64,000 bases of DNA from Colwellia sp. PAMC 21821 (GTDB taxonomy: Bacteria > Pseudomonadota > Gammaproteobacteria > Enterobacterales > Alteromonadaceae). Shown piece after piece: positions 36,496-45,132 of the stretch. Under the pieces are notes generated by a model. The model was not told the DNA's origin. It did not search any database and worked only from the letters and a program-made list of their open reading frames with translations. The stretch is taken from positions 3,286,001-3,350,000 of the forward strand of contig NZ_CP014943.1 in assembly GCF_002077175.1 (NCBI RefSeq), given 5' to 3'. Position 1 is the first letter of the stretch, and every line of letters begins with the position of its first letter. Both the position numbers and the translations under genes were made by a program.

Positions 36496-39351
36496 ATGGC
36501 GGATCCCAAAAAAGCATTGTTGTTCTATGTATTGTGTTTACTTAGCGTTTTTACGAGTTTTACGGTACAAAGTCAAAATCAGAACTCGAATCAAGCACTA
36601 GATAAAAGCTTTAGTCAGCAACTATCGATAATTGAGGCGATGAAAGATCAAAACCAAGCTTTGAATTTAATCACCTCTCTAAGTACAGACAACACCTTAT
36701 CAACGCTAGACAAACTCTCCGTTTTAGCCAGTCAAAGTAGAATTCATCATAATTTGGGACAACTTGATAATGCCATTAACGTTGCACAAAAAGAGCAACA
36801 GCTTGCCAATAAATTTCAGTTAAGTCGACGTGAAGCAGACGCCTATAAAAGAGTTGGTGTGTATGCCTACTATAAGGGGAAAGGTGACTTGGCATTATAT
36901 TCCTACCAACAAGCACTTAAATATTATCTAACGCTCGAGGCTCCTATTGCCCAAGCCAATTTATACAATAATATAGCCTTAGTTTATGCAGGTACAAGCG
37001 AGTTTGAAGAGGCATTGTTAAGCTATCAACAAGCAGAGCAGAGATATCAAAAGTATGGTAGTGAATTAGATAAAATTGATGTGAAATTTAATATTGCGGG
37101 CTTTCATTTAGAGCTTAAGCGATACGATATCGCCATAGCTATGTATCACGAAGTGCTTGAAAGGCGGGTAAAGATTTCAGATCATAGTGGAATTGTAATG
37201 GCGTACGGCGAAATCGGCACTGCTTATAAATATGAGGGGGATTATGAAAAGGCTGAGCACTATATGAAGCTTGCACTTGATTCTGCTCGCCATAATAAAG
37301 ATGACTTTTATGTTGCTTCTGTTTTACATAACTTTGCCGAACTTTATAACGATCTTCAAAACCCTGAACAAGCTATCGTTTATGCAAAGGAAGGCATTCG
37401 CTTAGCTATTGAGCAAGGGCATGACAATGCTTATTCAGGGGCGTCATATGCTTTAGCTAAAGCTTATTTTTATCAAGGGAAATATGACTTGGCTTTGCGT
37501 CATGTCAAAGAGTCAAATGACATAGCTGAAAAAATAAAAAATAAGGACCAAATACAATACAACCTATCGTTAATAGCACTTATATATGCGGCACAACATC
37601 AAAATGTTAAAGCAATTACCAGTCAACATAGTTTCTTGAAAGCGCAATTTGAACTAGCCAATAGTGAACTTAATTCGAAGTTAGCGTTATTCGATTCTGA
37701 GCAATTGAAGCAACAGGTAGTACAGTTAAAGCAACAAAAAATTTTACAGGAGCTAGAAGTGGAAAGCGCTTCACAAGAGCGTATTACTATTACCATTGTA
37801 GTTATTGCTATCTTGCTTATCGGCTTTTTAATTGCACGACGAGATATTGAGCGACGTTCCAAGCAGGAACTTGAGTCAAAAGTAAAACAAAGAACCAATG
37901 AACTCGAATATTTAATGCAAGAGTTACAAAAAGCGAACAACATAAAAAGCCAATTTTTAGCGAATATGAGCCACGAAATTAGAACCCCCTTAACCACGGT
38001 TATTGGTCAGGCAGAGGCGATAATAAATGGTGATGTGGAAGATGAATATATTAATAAAGAAGTTGAAATAATTCACGGTAATAGTCTGCATTTATTAGAA
38101 CTTACCAATAATATTCTCGACTTAAGTAAAATAGAAGCAAATAAGATTGAGCTTGAAGTACAAACAATAGACTTGCACGAAATTTTGCAAGAACTTGCCA
38201 ATATTTTTAGTTTGCAAGCAAAATCAAAACGCTTAACATTTGAAATAGTTCATAGTTTACCCACTCCATTTTTGATTGAAATTGACAGCTTCAGAGTTAA
38301 ACAAATCCTTATTAATTTATGTTCCAATGCGATTAAATTTACGGCTAAAGGGCATGTAGAGTTAAAGATTAGTCAAAATGAGAGTACTTTGATGTTTAAA
38401 ATTACCGATAGTGGCATCGGTATGAGTAGTTCACAATTGCAAAACTTATTTGAAAGCTTCACTCAAGGTGATAGCAGTATTAGCCGACGCTTTGGTGGAA
38501 CTGGCTTAGGGTTGTGTTTATCTGATCAGTTAGCAAAAATTATGGGCGGCAAAATTGAAGTAGAAAGTGAGCTCAATCAAGGAAGTGTCTTTGCTTTTAG
38601 TTTTCCGTGCAAATTTAGAGATCCTGAGCAATGTAGTGAAAGTAGGGTATCAGCTATTGAACCTGGTATTGACCAAGAGCAGCAGCAATTAAAGGGCACT
38701 ATTTTACTTGCTGAAGACCATAATGATAACCGGCGGCTTATTGCTAGGTTATTAGCTTCATTAGGCTTAGAGGTGCTGACAGCACGCAATGGTGTTGAAG
38801 CTATAGCTATATGTGAACAACACCAGCCAACATTAATTTTAATGGATATACAAATGCCAGAAATGGATGGTATTGAAGCGTTTAAAATTTTGCGGCAAAA
38901 AGGTTACAACTTACCGATTGTGGCGTTAACCGCAAACGCAATGTCGCATGAAATAGCCCATTACTTATCATTGGGCTTTAACGGTCATTTATCTAAACCT
39001 ATTGAGCGAAATGTTTTTATTGCAACGGTTGCGCAACATTATGACGGCAGTATTTCTCAAGAAAAGGCCAATGAAAGTTTTAATGATGTTGATATGTCAG
39101 ATTTAGTGCAAGAATTTAAATCTAACTTGGTGTTAGAGCAACAAGATTTAGTGCTGCACATCAATAACAAAAATTTTGATGAGCTTGCTAGACTATCGCA
39201 CCGCATTGCTGGAGCAGCACAAATGTTTGGTTTTGCTGATTTATCTACCTATGCCATCGGACTAGAAACGGCGATTAAAAATAGTAATAGTGCCCGTATA
39301 GATGAGTACACACAAAAACTATTGAATGAGATAGACCATGTACTCTGGTAA
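36496..39351 (+). CDS. TPR-containing hybrid histidine kinase (paralogue B)
   Basis: 951 residues with the same order of parts as paralogue A: signal/membrane segment (LLFYVLCLLSVFTSFTVQSQ), TPR array, coiled coil, membrane helix (VVIAILLIGFLIA), HisKA with His493, HATPase, receiver with Asp784 and HPt-like domain with His902. Divergence from A is greatest in the TPR sensor and the receiver-HPt linker and least in the kinase core, as expected for paralogues that keep signalling chemistry and change input. ATG start behind AAGGTG; the N-terminus differs from A because the equivalent start codon was lost. Confidence 0.92.
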   Translation: MADPKKALLFYVLCLLSVFTSFTVQSQNQNSNQALDKSFSQQLSIIEAMKDQNQALNLITSLSTDNTLSTLDKLSVLASQSRIHHNLGQLDNAINVAQKEQQLANKFQLSRREADAYKRVGVYAYYKGKGDLALYSYQQALKYYLTLEAPIAQANLYNNIALVYAGTSEFEEALLSYQQAEQRYQKYGSELDKIDVKFNIAGFHLELKRYDIAIAMYHEVLERRVKISDHSGIVMAYGEIGTAYKYEGDYEKAEHYMKLALDSARHNKDDFYVASVLHNFAELYNDLQNPEQAIVYAKEGIRLAIEQGHDNAYSGASYALAKAYFYQGKYDLALRHVKESNDIAEKIKNKDQIQYNLSLIALIYAAQHQNVKAITSQHSFLKAQFELANSELNSKLALFDSEQLKQQVVQLKQQKILQELEVESASQERITITIVVIAILLIGFLIARRDIERRSKQELESKVKQRTNELEYLMQELQKANNIKSQFLANMSHEIRTPLTTVIGQAEAIINGDVEDEYINKEVEIIHGNSLHLLELTNNILDLSKIEANKIELEVQTIDLHEILQELANIFSLQAKSKRLTFEIVHSLPTPFLIEIDSFRVKQILINLCSNAIKFTAKGHVELKISQNESTLMFKITDSGIGMSSSQLQNLFESFTQGDSSISRRFGGTGLGLCLSDQLAKIMGGKIEVESELNQGSVFAFSFPCKFRDPEQCSESRVSAIEPGIDQEQQQLKGTILLAEDHNDNRRLIARLLASLGLEVLTARNGVEAIAICEQHQPTLILMDIQMPEMDGIEAFKILRQKGYNLPIVALTANAMSHEIAHYLSLGFNGHLSKPIERNVFIATVAQHYDGSISQEKANESFNDVDMSDLVQEFKSNLVLEQQDLVLHINNKNFDELARLSHRIAGAAQMFGFADLSTYAIGLETAIKNSNSARIDEYTQKLLNEIDHVLW

Positions 39352-39425
39352 TAACAAGTACGGTATTATTACTAGACTCTTAACTTGACGATTAACTAAA
39401 TTTTTTAATTAAGTAACTAATTAAG

Positions 39426-39632
39426 TTATAGGTATTGAAACACAGCATCTAAAGGTACATTGAAATATACAGAAATTTTAAATGCCACTTCTAAAGAGGG
39501 AGAGTATTTGTCTTTCTCAATCGCCACGATGGTTTGTCGTGAGACACCAACCGCGTCAGCCAACATTTGCTGTGTCATTTCTTCATTATCAAACCGCAAA
39601 CGACGAATATTATTGCTAATTTTTTTCGTCAT
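39426..39632 (-). CDS. Small XRE-family regulator
   Basis: 68 residues from ATG 39632, which has an AAGGGG ribosome site; the frame is open upstream to 39671 but those codons belong to the preceding gene. Almost the whole protein is a helix-turn-helix (MLADAVGVSRQTIVAIEKDK) with the PSLEVAFKISVYFNVPL tail of the YozG/antitoxin-like group. It starts one base after the stop of the frameshifted membrane-protein gene. Such regulators commonly sit beside small DUF2178-type membrane proteins and probably control the pair. Confidence 0.85.
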   Translation of the reverse strand: MTKKISNNIRRLRFDNEEMTQQMLADAVGVSRQTIVAIEKDKYSPSLEVAFKISVYFNVPLDAVFQYL

Positions 39633-39633
39633 C

Positions 39634-40091
39634 TTAAAAGCCCCTTCGATAATAAAACACTTGCGTTGCAAACTTTACAATTTCAGCAACAAGAGCACCA
39701 AAAATAATAATATTGATAATGACATATTCATTCGGTAGATTTAGCAAAGATTCTAGTCTTTGGCTGATGAAAGGGAAGAGTAAATGCAGCACTGCGGCAA
39801 TCGTAGTAAAGCTTAAAATGTAGTAGGCATGTTGAGTTCCAAGGAGTGTAATTTTTTATCTCGCTCGTCTTCATCATAGTTAGCATTTTTATTATCAATT
39901 ATAGCGATAACAATGTGATGAAAAATTTCTAAAACAATAGTCATTATGACTACCGTTAGCAGGGCTGATTGCATAACACTCGTTGTTAAAGTGTCTTGTT
40001 GCGCGGCCCAATAAAGCGTTGAAAAATAGTTAAACCAAATATATATCGTAATGGCTAATGAAACCCAAATACTGCGCTCTTTGTATGACAT
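39634..40091 (-). pseudogene. DUF2178-like four-helix membrane protein, frameshifted
   Basis: From ATG 40091 (AGGAAG ribosome site) the frame encodes two membrane helices and the conserved DEDERDK motif, then shifts out and stops at 39813. Adding one base to the T6 run at 39853-39858 (A6 on the coding strand) restores KITLLGTQHAYYILSF, two more helices and an end RRGF at 39634. The joined product of about 150 residues has the layout of DUF2178-like proteins encoded next to small XRE regulators. The break could be a real mutation or a homopolymer sequencing error; as given, only the first half is made. Confidence 0.8.
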
Positions 40092-40405
40092 AGTGTTCTT
40101 CCTGATATACATTGGATATTAATGGGCATATATGTAGAAAGCCTATTAATCAGTGTATGAAATATTTGACATGATGTATCAATAGTTTGACTTTAGTTGC
40201 TAGTGCTTTTGAAGTCAAATATTTTTAACATAGTGTCAGGTAAGTTTGACTTTTTTAATCTAATTTTGAGATAAAAATAGCACTATAGCCTAAGGCAGGG
40301 GTACCACTGTAAATTGATATTTTTAAGGTGTTGGTTGTTTTATTACGTAAATATTTATTGATGTTTATTGTGTTTTCTCTATGCTTTTCAACGCAATTTT
40401 ATGTT

Positions 40406-40966
40406 TTAGCAGATGTTGTCATTAGCGAGGGTAATAAGCTTATCTACGGTTTTTAAGTTACGGGACGTGGCATTTACCTTTAATTTTTTTTCAATATTAC
40501 TATGCGTTAATTTAGAGCGGCCATAACCATCTTCGCAATGTAAATAAAGCACCTTACCAATAATATGTAAATGTTCATTGTCTTTAAGATATGGCGATAA
40601 TAACCCTATTGGGCTATTTGGAACATCAGACAGAAAGCAGAACAACACCTTACTACTGTCTTCGGAAATATTAATATGCTTAAAAGGTAAGTTTTCGCGG
40701 GCGTTTATTAAATCAGTAGGTGTTAAGACAAATACCGGCACCTCAAATTGATAATGCGACAAAATTTTCTGGTGTATCTGCTTGGCTAGTTGTGAGCAAT
40801 CACTTACTCCAACTTGATTGTGATTAAAAACTACATTGCCACTTTGAATATAGCTTTGAACATTTTTAAACGATAATTGTTCATACAATGCTCTTAAGTC
40901 AGCCATTTTTATTATCTTCTGGCCGGCAACATTTATTCCGCGCAGTAATGAAATATAAGTGCTCAT
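40406..40966 (-). CDS. DUF1697 family protein
   Basis: 186 residues beginning TYISLLRGINVAGQKIIKMA, the hallmark of DUF1697, with YIQSGNVVF and RSKLTHSNIEKKLKVNATSR further on. Fold and activity of the family are not established. Eighteen bases downstream of the DUF962 gene, likely in one transcript with it. Confidence 0.88.
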   Translation of the reverse strand: MSTYISLLRGINVAGQKIIKMADLRALYEQLSFKNVQSYIQSGNVVFNHNQVGVSDCSQLAKQIHQKILSHYQFEVPVFVLTPTDLINARENLPFKHINISEDSSKVLFCFLSDVPNSPIGLLSPYLKDNEHLHIIGKVLYLHCEDGYGRSKLTHSNIEKKLKVNATSRNLKTVDKLITLANDNIC

Positions 40967-40983
40967 TTGAATACTCTCTTGAG

Positions 40984-41301
40984 TTAGAACTTCAATCTAC
41001 CCATTAACATGTCTTTATACATAACCCAGTCGCCTAAGAAACTATACCAAGGATAGGTAAAAGTAGCGGGCTTATTTTTCTCAAAGAAAAAGTGACCAAG
41101 CCAAGCAAAACCATAACCGAACAATGGCAATGTCCATAGTAATATCCAGGCCGAGTTTATCAAAACATAGCCGAGTGTTATTACGATCAAACTAGAGCCA
41201 ATAAAATGTAGTCTTCGGCAGATAATATTTCGATGTTGACTCAAATAAAAAGGGTAAAAAGACTTAAAATCAATATATTGTTTAACTTTTTCATTTGTCA
41301 T
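40984..41301 (-). CDS. DUF962 / Mpo1-like membrane protein
   Basis: 105 residues with two hydrophobic hairpins and the family signatures HFIGSSLIV, FGYGFAWLGHFFFEKNKPAT and WYSFLGDWVMYKDM. Yeast Mpo1 of this family is a 2-hydroxy fatty acid dioxygenase; whether the bacterial members share this is unknown. Ten bases after the LysE-type gene on the same strand. Confidence 0.85.
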   Translation of the reverse strand: MTNEKVKQYIDFKSFYPFYLSQHRNIICRRLHFIGSSLIVITLGYVLINSAWILLWTLPLFGYGFAWLGHFFFEKNKPATFTYPWYSFLGDWVMYKDMLMGRLKF

Positions 41302-41310
41302 AATTATTCC

Positions 41311-41946
41311 CTAGTTTATTTTGCTGGTCAGCACTTTCAAACCGATTAAAATCATAGCGCCACCCAGTACACGATCGATCCAATGACCTAAACGTTGAAA
41401 TTTCGCATTAACACTGGGTCGAGAGAGTAAAGCTACGACGGTAGAAAACCAAAGCAGCTGTAATATCATCATCCATACACCGTAAATAACCAAATGTAAT
41501 GTCGGTAAATTTGGTGACAAAACTACGGTAAACAAAGCAACAAAGTAAATTGGCGCTTTTGGGTTTAAAGCATTACATAAAAAACCTTTTGCAATAGCGG
41601 CTAAGTTTGAATGTTTTTTCAGCGCTTTTTGTTCGATGACATTATTAACCTCGCTGACAGCTTTTGCCCTTAAGCCTTGAAGTCCTAAATAAATAAGATA
41701 ACAGCCGCCAATAATTTTTATTGTCCATAACGCTGTTGCTGAATTGGCAATAACGGCGGCTAAGCCCAAGGCAGAATAAATAATATGTACCGACAAGCCC
41801 AAAGCTATCCCAATACTGACCATAAACCCGGCTTGTTTACCATTAGATAAGGTTTGCTGAGATACCAAAACGAAGTCAGGCCCAGGCGATGCCGCCGCCA
41901 ACAAGTGAATTGAGGTGATTAAAAGTAAGCCTTGCATTAAATCCAT
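41311..41946 (-). CDS. LysE/RhtB-family amino acid exporter
   Basis: 211 residues from ATG 41946, which has GAGG six bases upstream; the frame runs open to 42012 but the extra residues do not fit the family. Six hydrophobic helices and the signature AAASPGPDFVLVSQQTLSNGKQ followed by GLSVHIIYSALGLA. Exports amino acids or homoserine-lactone-type compounds; the substrate cannot be told. Confidence 0.88.
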   Translation of the reverse strand: MDLMQGLLLITSIHLLAAASPGPDFVLVSQQTLSNGKQAGFMVSIGIALGLSVHIIYSALGLAAVIANSATALWTIKIIGGCYLIYLGLQGLRAKAVSEVNNVIEQKALKKHSNLAAIAKGFLCNALNPKAPIYFVALFTVVLSPNLPTLHLVIYGVWMMILQLLWFSTVVALLSRPSVNAKFQRLGHWIDRVLGGAMILIGLKVLTSKIN

Positions 41947-42304
41947 GAGTAACCTCGACATATATACGCTAAAAAAAGGCTTAAAAGTAAATAATAACAA
42001 GAATGTAGTCATTACTTTGAAAGTTCAGCTCTAAATTAACACTGCTAAATTTTAGCTGCAAATATACCTGTCACAATAATAGCTGATAGATATAATGATT
42101 AACTAAGATATAGCATTATAGTTATACAAATTTCATTAATTAGGGGTTCTTCTTCTAGCTCTTTAAATAAATCAAAGCGTTGTTTCTACTTAGCTTTTTA
42201 ATTAATGTTACTGAGTCGTGTTACGATTAATCAATAACAAGAAACAGTTATTATTTAACATTATCAATTACGTTCAAAATCAATTACGTTTAAAAGGAAT
42301 ATCG

Positions 42305-43180
42305 ATGAAATCTAAAATGTTGATCATAATGCTAGGCTTATTATTCGTAGCGTCATGCAGTTCGCTTGTAAGTAATAATACAGGGAAAAAAACACAATCA
42401 AGTAGCTTGATTGATTTTCTGTACCCAAATCAAGAAAGCCGCGCTGAACATAAAGCAGAAATTCCGCTATTAAAATTACCCGTTAAAGTTGGTCTGGCTT
42501 TTGTACCCTCTAAAAATTGGCAAAGAGATGGTATTCACGGTAAAGATCAGGTCGATTTACTCAATAAAGTAAAAAAATCGTTTCTTAAATATGATTACAT
42601 TGATCGTATTGAAATAATACCAAGCACATACCTAAACGGCGGCGAAGGTTTCACAACCTTAGAGCAGGTAGGAAGGCTTTATGACGTTGATGTAATGGCT
42701 TTGGTTTCTTACGACCAAGTAACTCAATCACTTGAAAACAACGCCGCCTTACTTTATTGGACAATCGTGGGTATGTATATTATTCCTGGAAATGAAAACT
42801 CCATTCAAACCTTTGTCGATACAGCTGTTTTTGATATTAAAAGTAAAAAAATGCTTTTTAGAGCACCAGGTTTAAATAAACTTGAAAAAAGAACCACCGC
42901 GATAGGCGTTGACGACACCTTAATGGAAAAGTCACTTGAAGGTTTTGCTTTGGCCGTGTCAGATATGACCATTAACTTAGATGCAGAGCTTGCGCAATTT
43001 AAAACTCGAGTTAAAGAAGAGAAAATTGCAAAAGTTGAACATCGAAAAGGTTACAGTGGCGGCGCAGCTAGTCATTATTTGTTGATTCTTATGGTATTGA
43101 TGCTAACCAGAAAGTACGGCTACAGAAAATTTAGTAAAACATGCCGAAGTAATTCTTTACAAAGAGATGTATTAAAATGA
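42305..43180 (+). CDS. Rhombotarget-type lipoprotein with GlyGly-CTERM-like tail
   Basis: 291 residues from ATG 42305 behind AAAGGA (frame open to 42218). Lipobox FVASC places a lipidated Cys near residue 19. The C-terminus has a GlyGly-like motif (YSGGAAS), a hydrophobic helix and a basic end (RKYGYRKFSK), as in proteins cleaved by rhombosortase. This combination is that of the rhombotarget lipoprotein family, whose function is unknown; no rhombosortase is in the window. The stop overlaps the start of the next small gene (ATGA). Confidence 0.75.
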   Translation: MKSKMLIIMLGLLFVASCSSLVSNNTGKKTQSSSLIDFLYPNQESRAEHKAEIPLLKLPVKVGLAFVPSKNWQRDGIHGKDQVDLLNKVKKSFLKYDYIDRIEIIPSTYLNGGEGFTTLEQVGRLYDVDVMALVSYDQVTQSLENNAALLYWTIVGMYIIPGNENSIQTFVDTAVFDIKSKKMLFRAPGLNKLEKRTTAIGVDDTLMEKSLEGFALAVSDMTINLDAELAQFKTRVKEEKIAKVEHRKGYSGGAASHYLLILMVLMLTRKYGYRKFSKTCRSNSLQRDVLK

Positions 43181-43371
43181 AAGCAGCAAAGAATGAATTT
43201 AAGCAGGAGAATGAACTTAAGCAGGAAATTGAAGCCAAGTGGTTGGATTGGAAAAATATTAAAAGCAAGAAAACTAAAGCTTTGCTAATCCTCTTATTTG
43301 TTGGTTTGATTGGCTTAAAAATATTCACCACCGTTTTAACGTTTGATTGGCTAGCTAGCTTATTCAGCTAA
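43177..43371 (+). CDS. Small single-helix membrane protein coupled to the lipoprotein
   Basis: 64 residues: a charged, helical N-terminal half rich in Lys and Glu (EFKQENELKQEIEAKWLDW) and one membrane helix (ALLILLFVGLIGLKIF) near the C-terminus. The ATGA overlap with the preceding gene implies coupled translation and argues that it is real. Family not recognised; it may assist or anchor with the lipoprotein. Confidence 0.6.
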   Translation: MKAAKNEFKQENELKQEIEAKWLDWKNIKSKKTKALLILLFVGLIGLKIFTTVLTFDWLASLFS

Positions 43372-43402
43372 CTTTTTTTGATGAAGCCGCCAGAGGTATA
43401 TC

Positions 43403-44065
43403 GTGATTTCAAAGTTACCCCGTTGGGTGGAATATGGCGCGTTTGTTCTTGCTTTAGTCGCAGGGCTTGTTAATGCTGTTGGATTATTGGGCTTCAAACA
43501 TCAATCTATTTCACATTTATCTGGTACTGCCACTCAGCTTGGTACGGGTATAGCAAACTCAACATTTGTTGATGCTTTTCATCTGTTTCTTATTTTATGT
43601 AGTTTCTTAATCGGTGCTGCCATTTCAGGCTACTTTATACGCGGTGGGGCACTAAAATTAGGCCGCAACTACAGTAGCCTACTTTATCTTGAGGCCATAT
43701 TTCTTTTTGGCGCTATTTACTTCTTAACAAACGATTCTTTATATGGGCATTATTTAGCATCAGCCGCGTGTGGATTACAAAATGCGCTTGCAACAACATA
43801 TAGTGGAGCGGTGATCAGAACAACCCATATAACGGGTATATTTACTGATTTAGGCATTATGCTAGGTGCAAAATTAAGAGGCGAGGTGTTTGATAATAGA
43901 AAGGGACTTTTATTTTTCCTGATCATAACTGGCTTTGTAACGGGTGGAATTTTAGGTGCTTTTTTATTTAGTATTTATAAATTTTACGCGCTACTTTTTC
44001 CAGCAGGCGTTTGTATTTTATTAGCCTTATCTTATTCGATTTACAATGGTCGAGTCAGCCGCTAG
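43403..44065 (+). CDS. DUF1275 (YoaK) family membrane protein
   Basis: 220 residues, GTG start behind AGAGG. About six hydrophobic helices with the family signatures AGLVNAVGLLGF, SHLSGTATQLG, ACGLQNALATTYSGAVIRTTHITG and FTDLGIMLGAKLRG. Function of the family is unknown. Third gene of a probable operon with the lipoprotein and the small membrane protein; a hairpin with T run follows. Confidence 0.9.
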   Translation: MISKLPRWVEYGAFVLALVAGLVNAVGLLGFKHQSISHLSGTATQLGTGIANSTFVDAFHLFLILCSFLIGAAISGYFIRGGALKLGRNYSSLLYLEAIFLFGAIYFLTNDSLYGHYLASAACGLQNALATTYSGAVIRTTHITGIFTDLGIMLGAKLRGEVFDNRKGLLFFLIITGFVTGGILGAFLFSIYKFYALLFPAGVCILLALSYSIYNGRVSR

Positions 44066-44139
44066 CGCTTTAAAGCTTATGAAATAGGTTGCTGCTGCTG
44101 TCTTTTCAACTTAAAAAATTATAATTTACACATGAAATA

Positions 44140-44202
44140 GGTTCAACCAAGCAGGTTGTTTCTCGCTAGATGAGCAATTAACACGCTTGGCTTGAACCTT
44201 TT
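44140..44202 (+). terminator. Terminator after the DUF1275 gene
   Basis: Arms GGTTCAACCAAGC (44140-44152) and GCTTGGCTTGAACC (44185-44198) pair with one bulged base and are followed by TTTT. The loop of about 32 bases is long for a terminator. Confidence 0.55.
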
Positions 44203-44211
44203 AATCCGCCA

Positions 44212-45132
44212 TTAAGGGAGAGTACAAATCTCCTGCGCTTTTTTATGGTAATGATCAGGGCTCAAACCTAATAGTTGTGGAATGGTGGCTGATATGGCAA
44301 TCGATGAATAAGTACCCACCAAAATACCAAAAAATAAAGCGATAGCGAAACCTTGCAACGATTCGCCGGCAAATAAACCTATTGCCAGAACCGTTGCTAG
44401 CGTTGTGCCTGAGGTGATTAATGTTCGCACTAAAGTCGATCTAATCGCTTGGTTGATAATGGAGTCAATATCGCCATCTTTATTGCGCATCATAATATCT
44501 CTGATTTTATCACCGACAATTATCGAGTCATTAAGTGAATAACCTATAATAGCTAATAAGCTGGCTAAAATAGTTAAATCAAAGGCGATATTAAACCAAG
44601 CAAATATGCCCAGCACGATCACCACGTCGTGTACTAGGGCGACCACCGAACCCGCTGCTAATCGCCATTCAAATCTTAGCGACAAGTAAACTAGTATCAC
44701 AATTACTGCAGTTAATAACGCTAATCCGCCTTGGTCGATAAGTTCGTCACCCACTTGGCTGCCAATATACATAGCATCTTGTGGGGTTATGGATAAGCCG
44801 CTTTGCTGGGATAACTCAGTTAACCAAGTGCTAGTTTGTTGGTCAGCGTTGGTATCAATTTGTCGAACGATCCAATGTGTACCATTGTCAGCTGACGATA
44901 ATTGAAAGCCTTCAGGTAAGTAGTCACTCAGCAATGCCTGCATGTTTTTTTGTTCGACTGATTGCTCTGTAGAAAACTCAGTTAAGTAGCCGCCAGTAAA
45001 ATCTAACCCAAGATTAAGGCCATGAGTAAATAAGCCGGCTAATGAAATAACGATCAGTGCCACTGCGAAATATAGACTAGCAAAACGAAACTTGCTGATA
45101 GGTGATGTTGGTTTTATGGTTGTGTTTTTCAT
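44212..45132 (-). CDS. secF: Protein translocase subunit SecF
   Basis: 306 residues. Six membrane helices, the periplasmic start GLDFTGGYLTEF, and conserved SLNDSIIVGDKIRD and GTYSSIAI segments. With SecD it uses the proton or sodium gradient to aid export through SecYEG. ATG overlaps the secD stop (ATGA). No yajC or tgt is present, so this is probably an accessory SecDF pair and not the main yajC-secD-secF operon. Confidence 0.93.
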   Translation of the reverse strand: MKNTTIKPTSPISKFRFASLYFAVALIVISLAGLFTHGLNLGLDFTGGYLTEFSTEQSVEQKNMQALLSDYLPEGFQLSSADNGTHWIVRQIDTNADQQTSTWLTELSQQSGLSITPQDAMYIGSQVGDELIDQGGLALLTAVIVILVYLSLRFEWRLAAGSVVALVHDVVIVLGIFAWFNIAFDLTILASLLAIIGYSLNDSIIVGDKIRDIMMRNKDGDIDSIINQAIRSTLVRTLITSGTTLATVLAIGLFAGESLQGFAIALFFGILVGTYSSIAISATIPQLLGLSPDHYHKKAQEICTLP

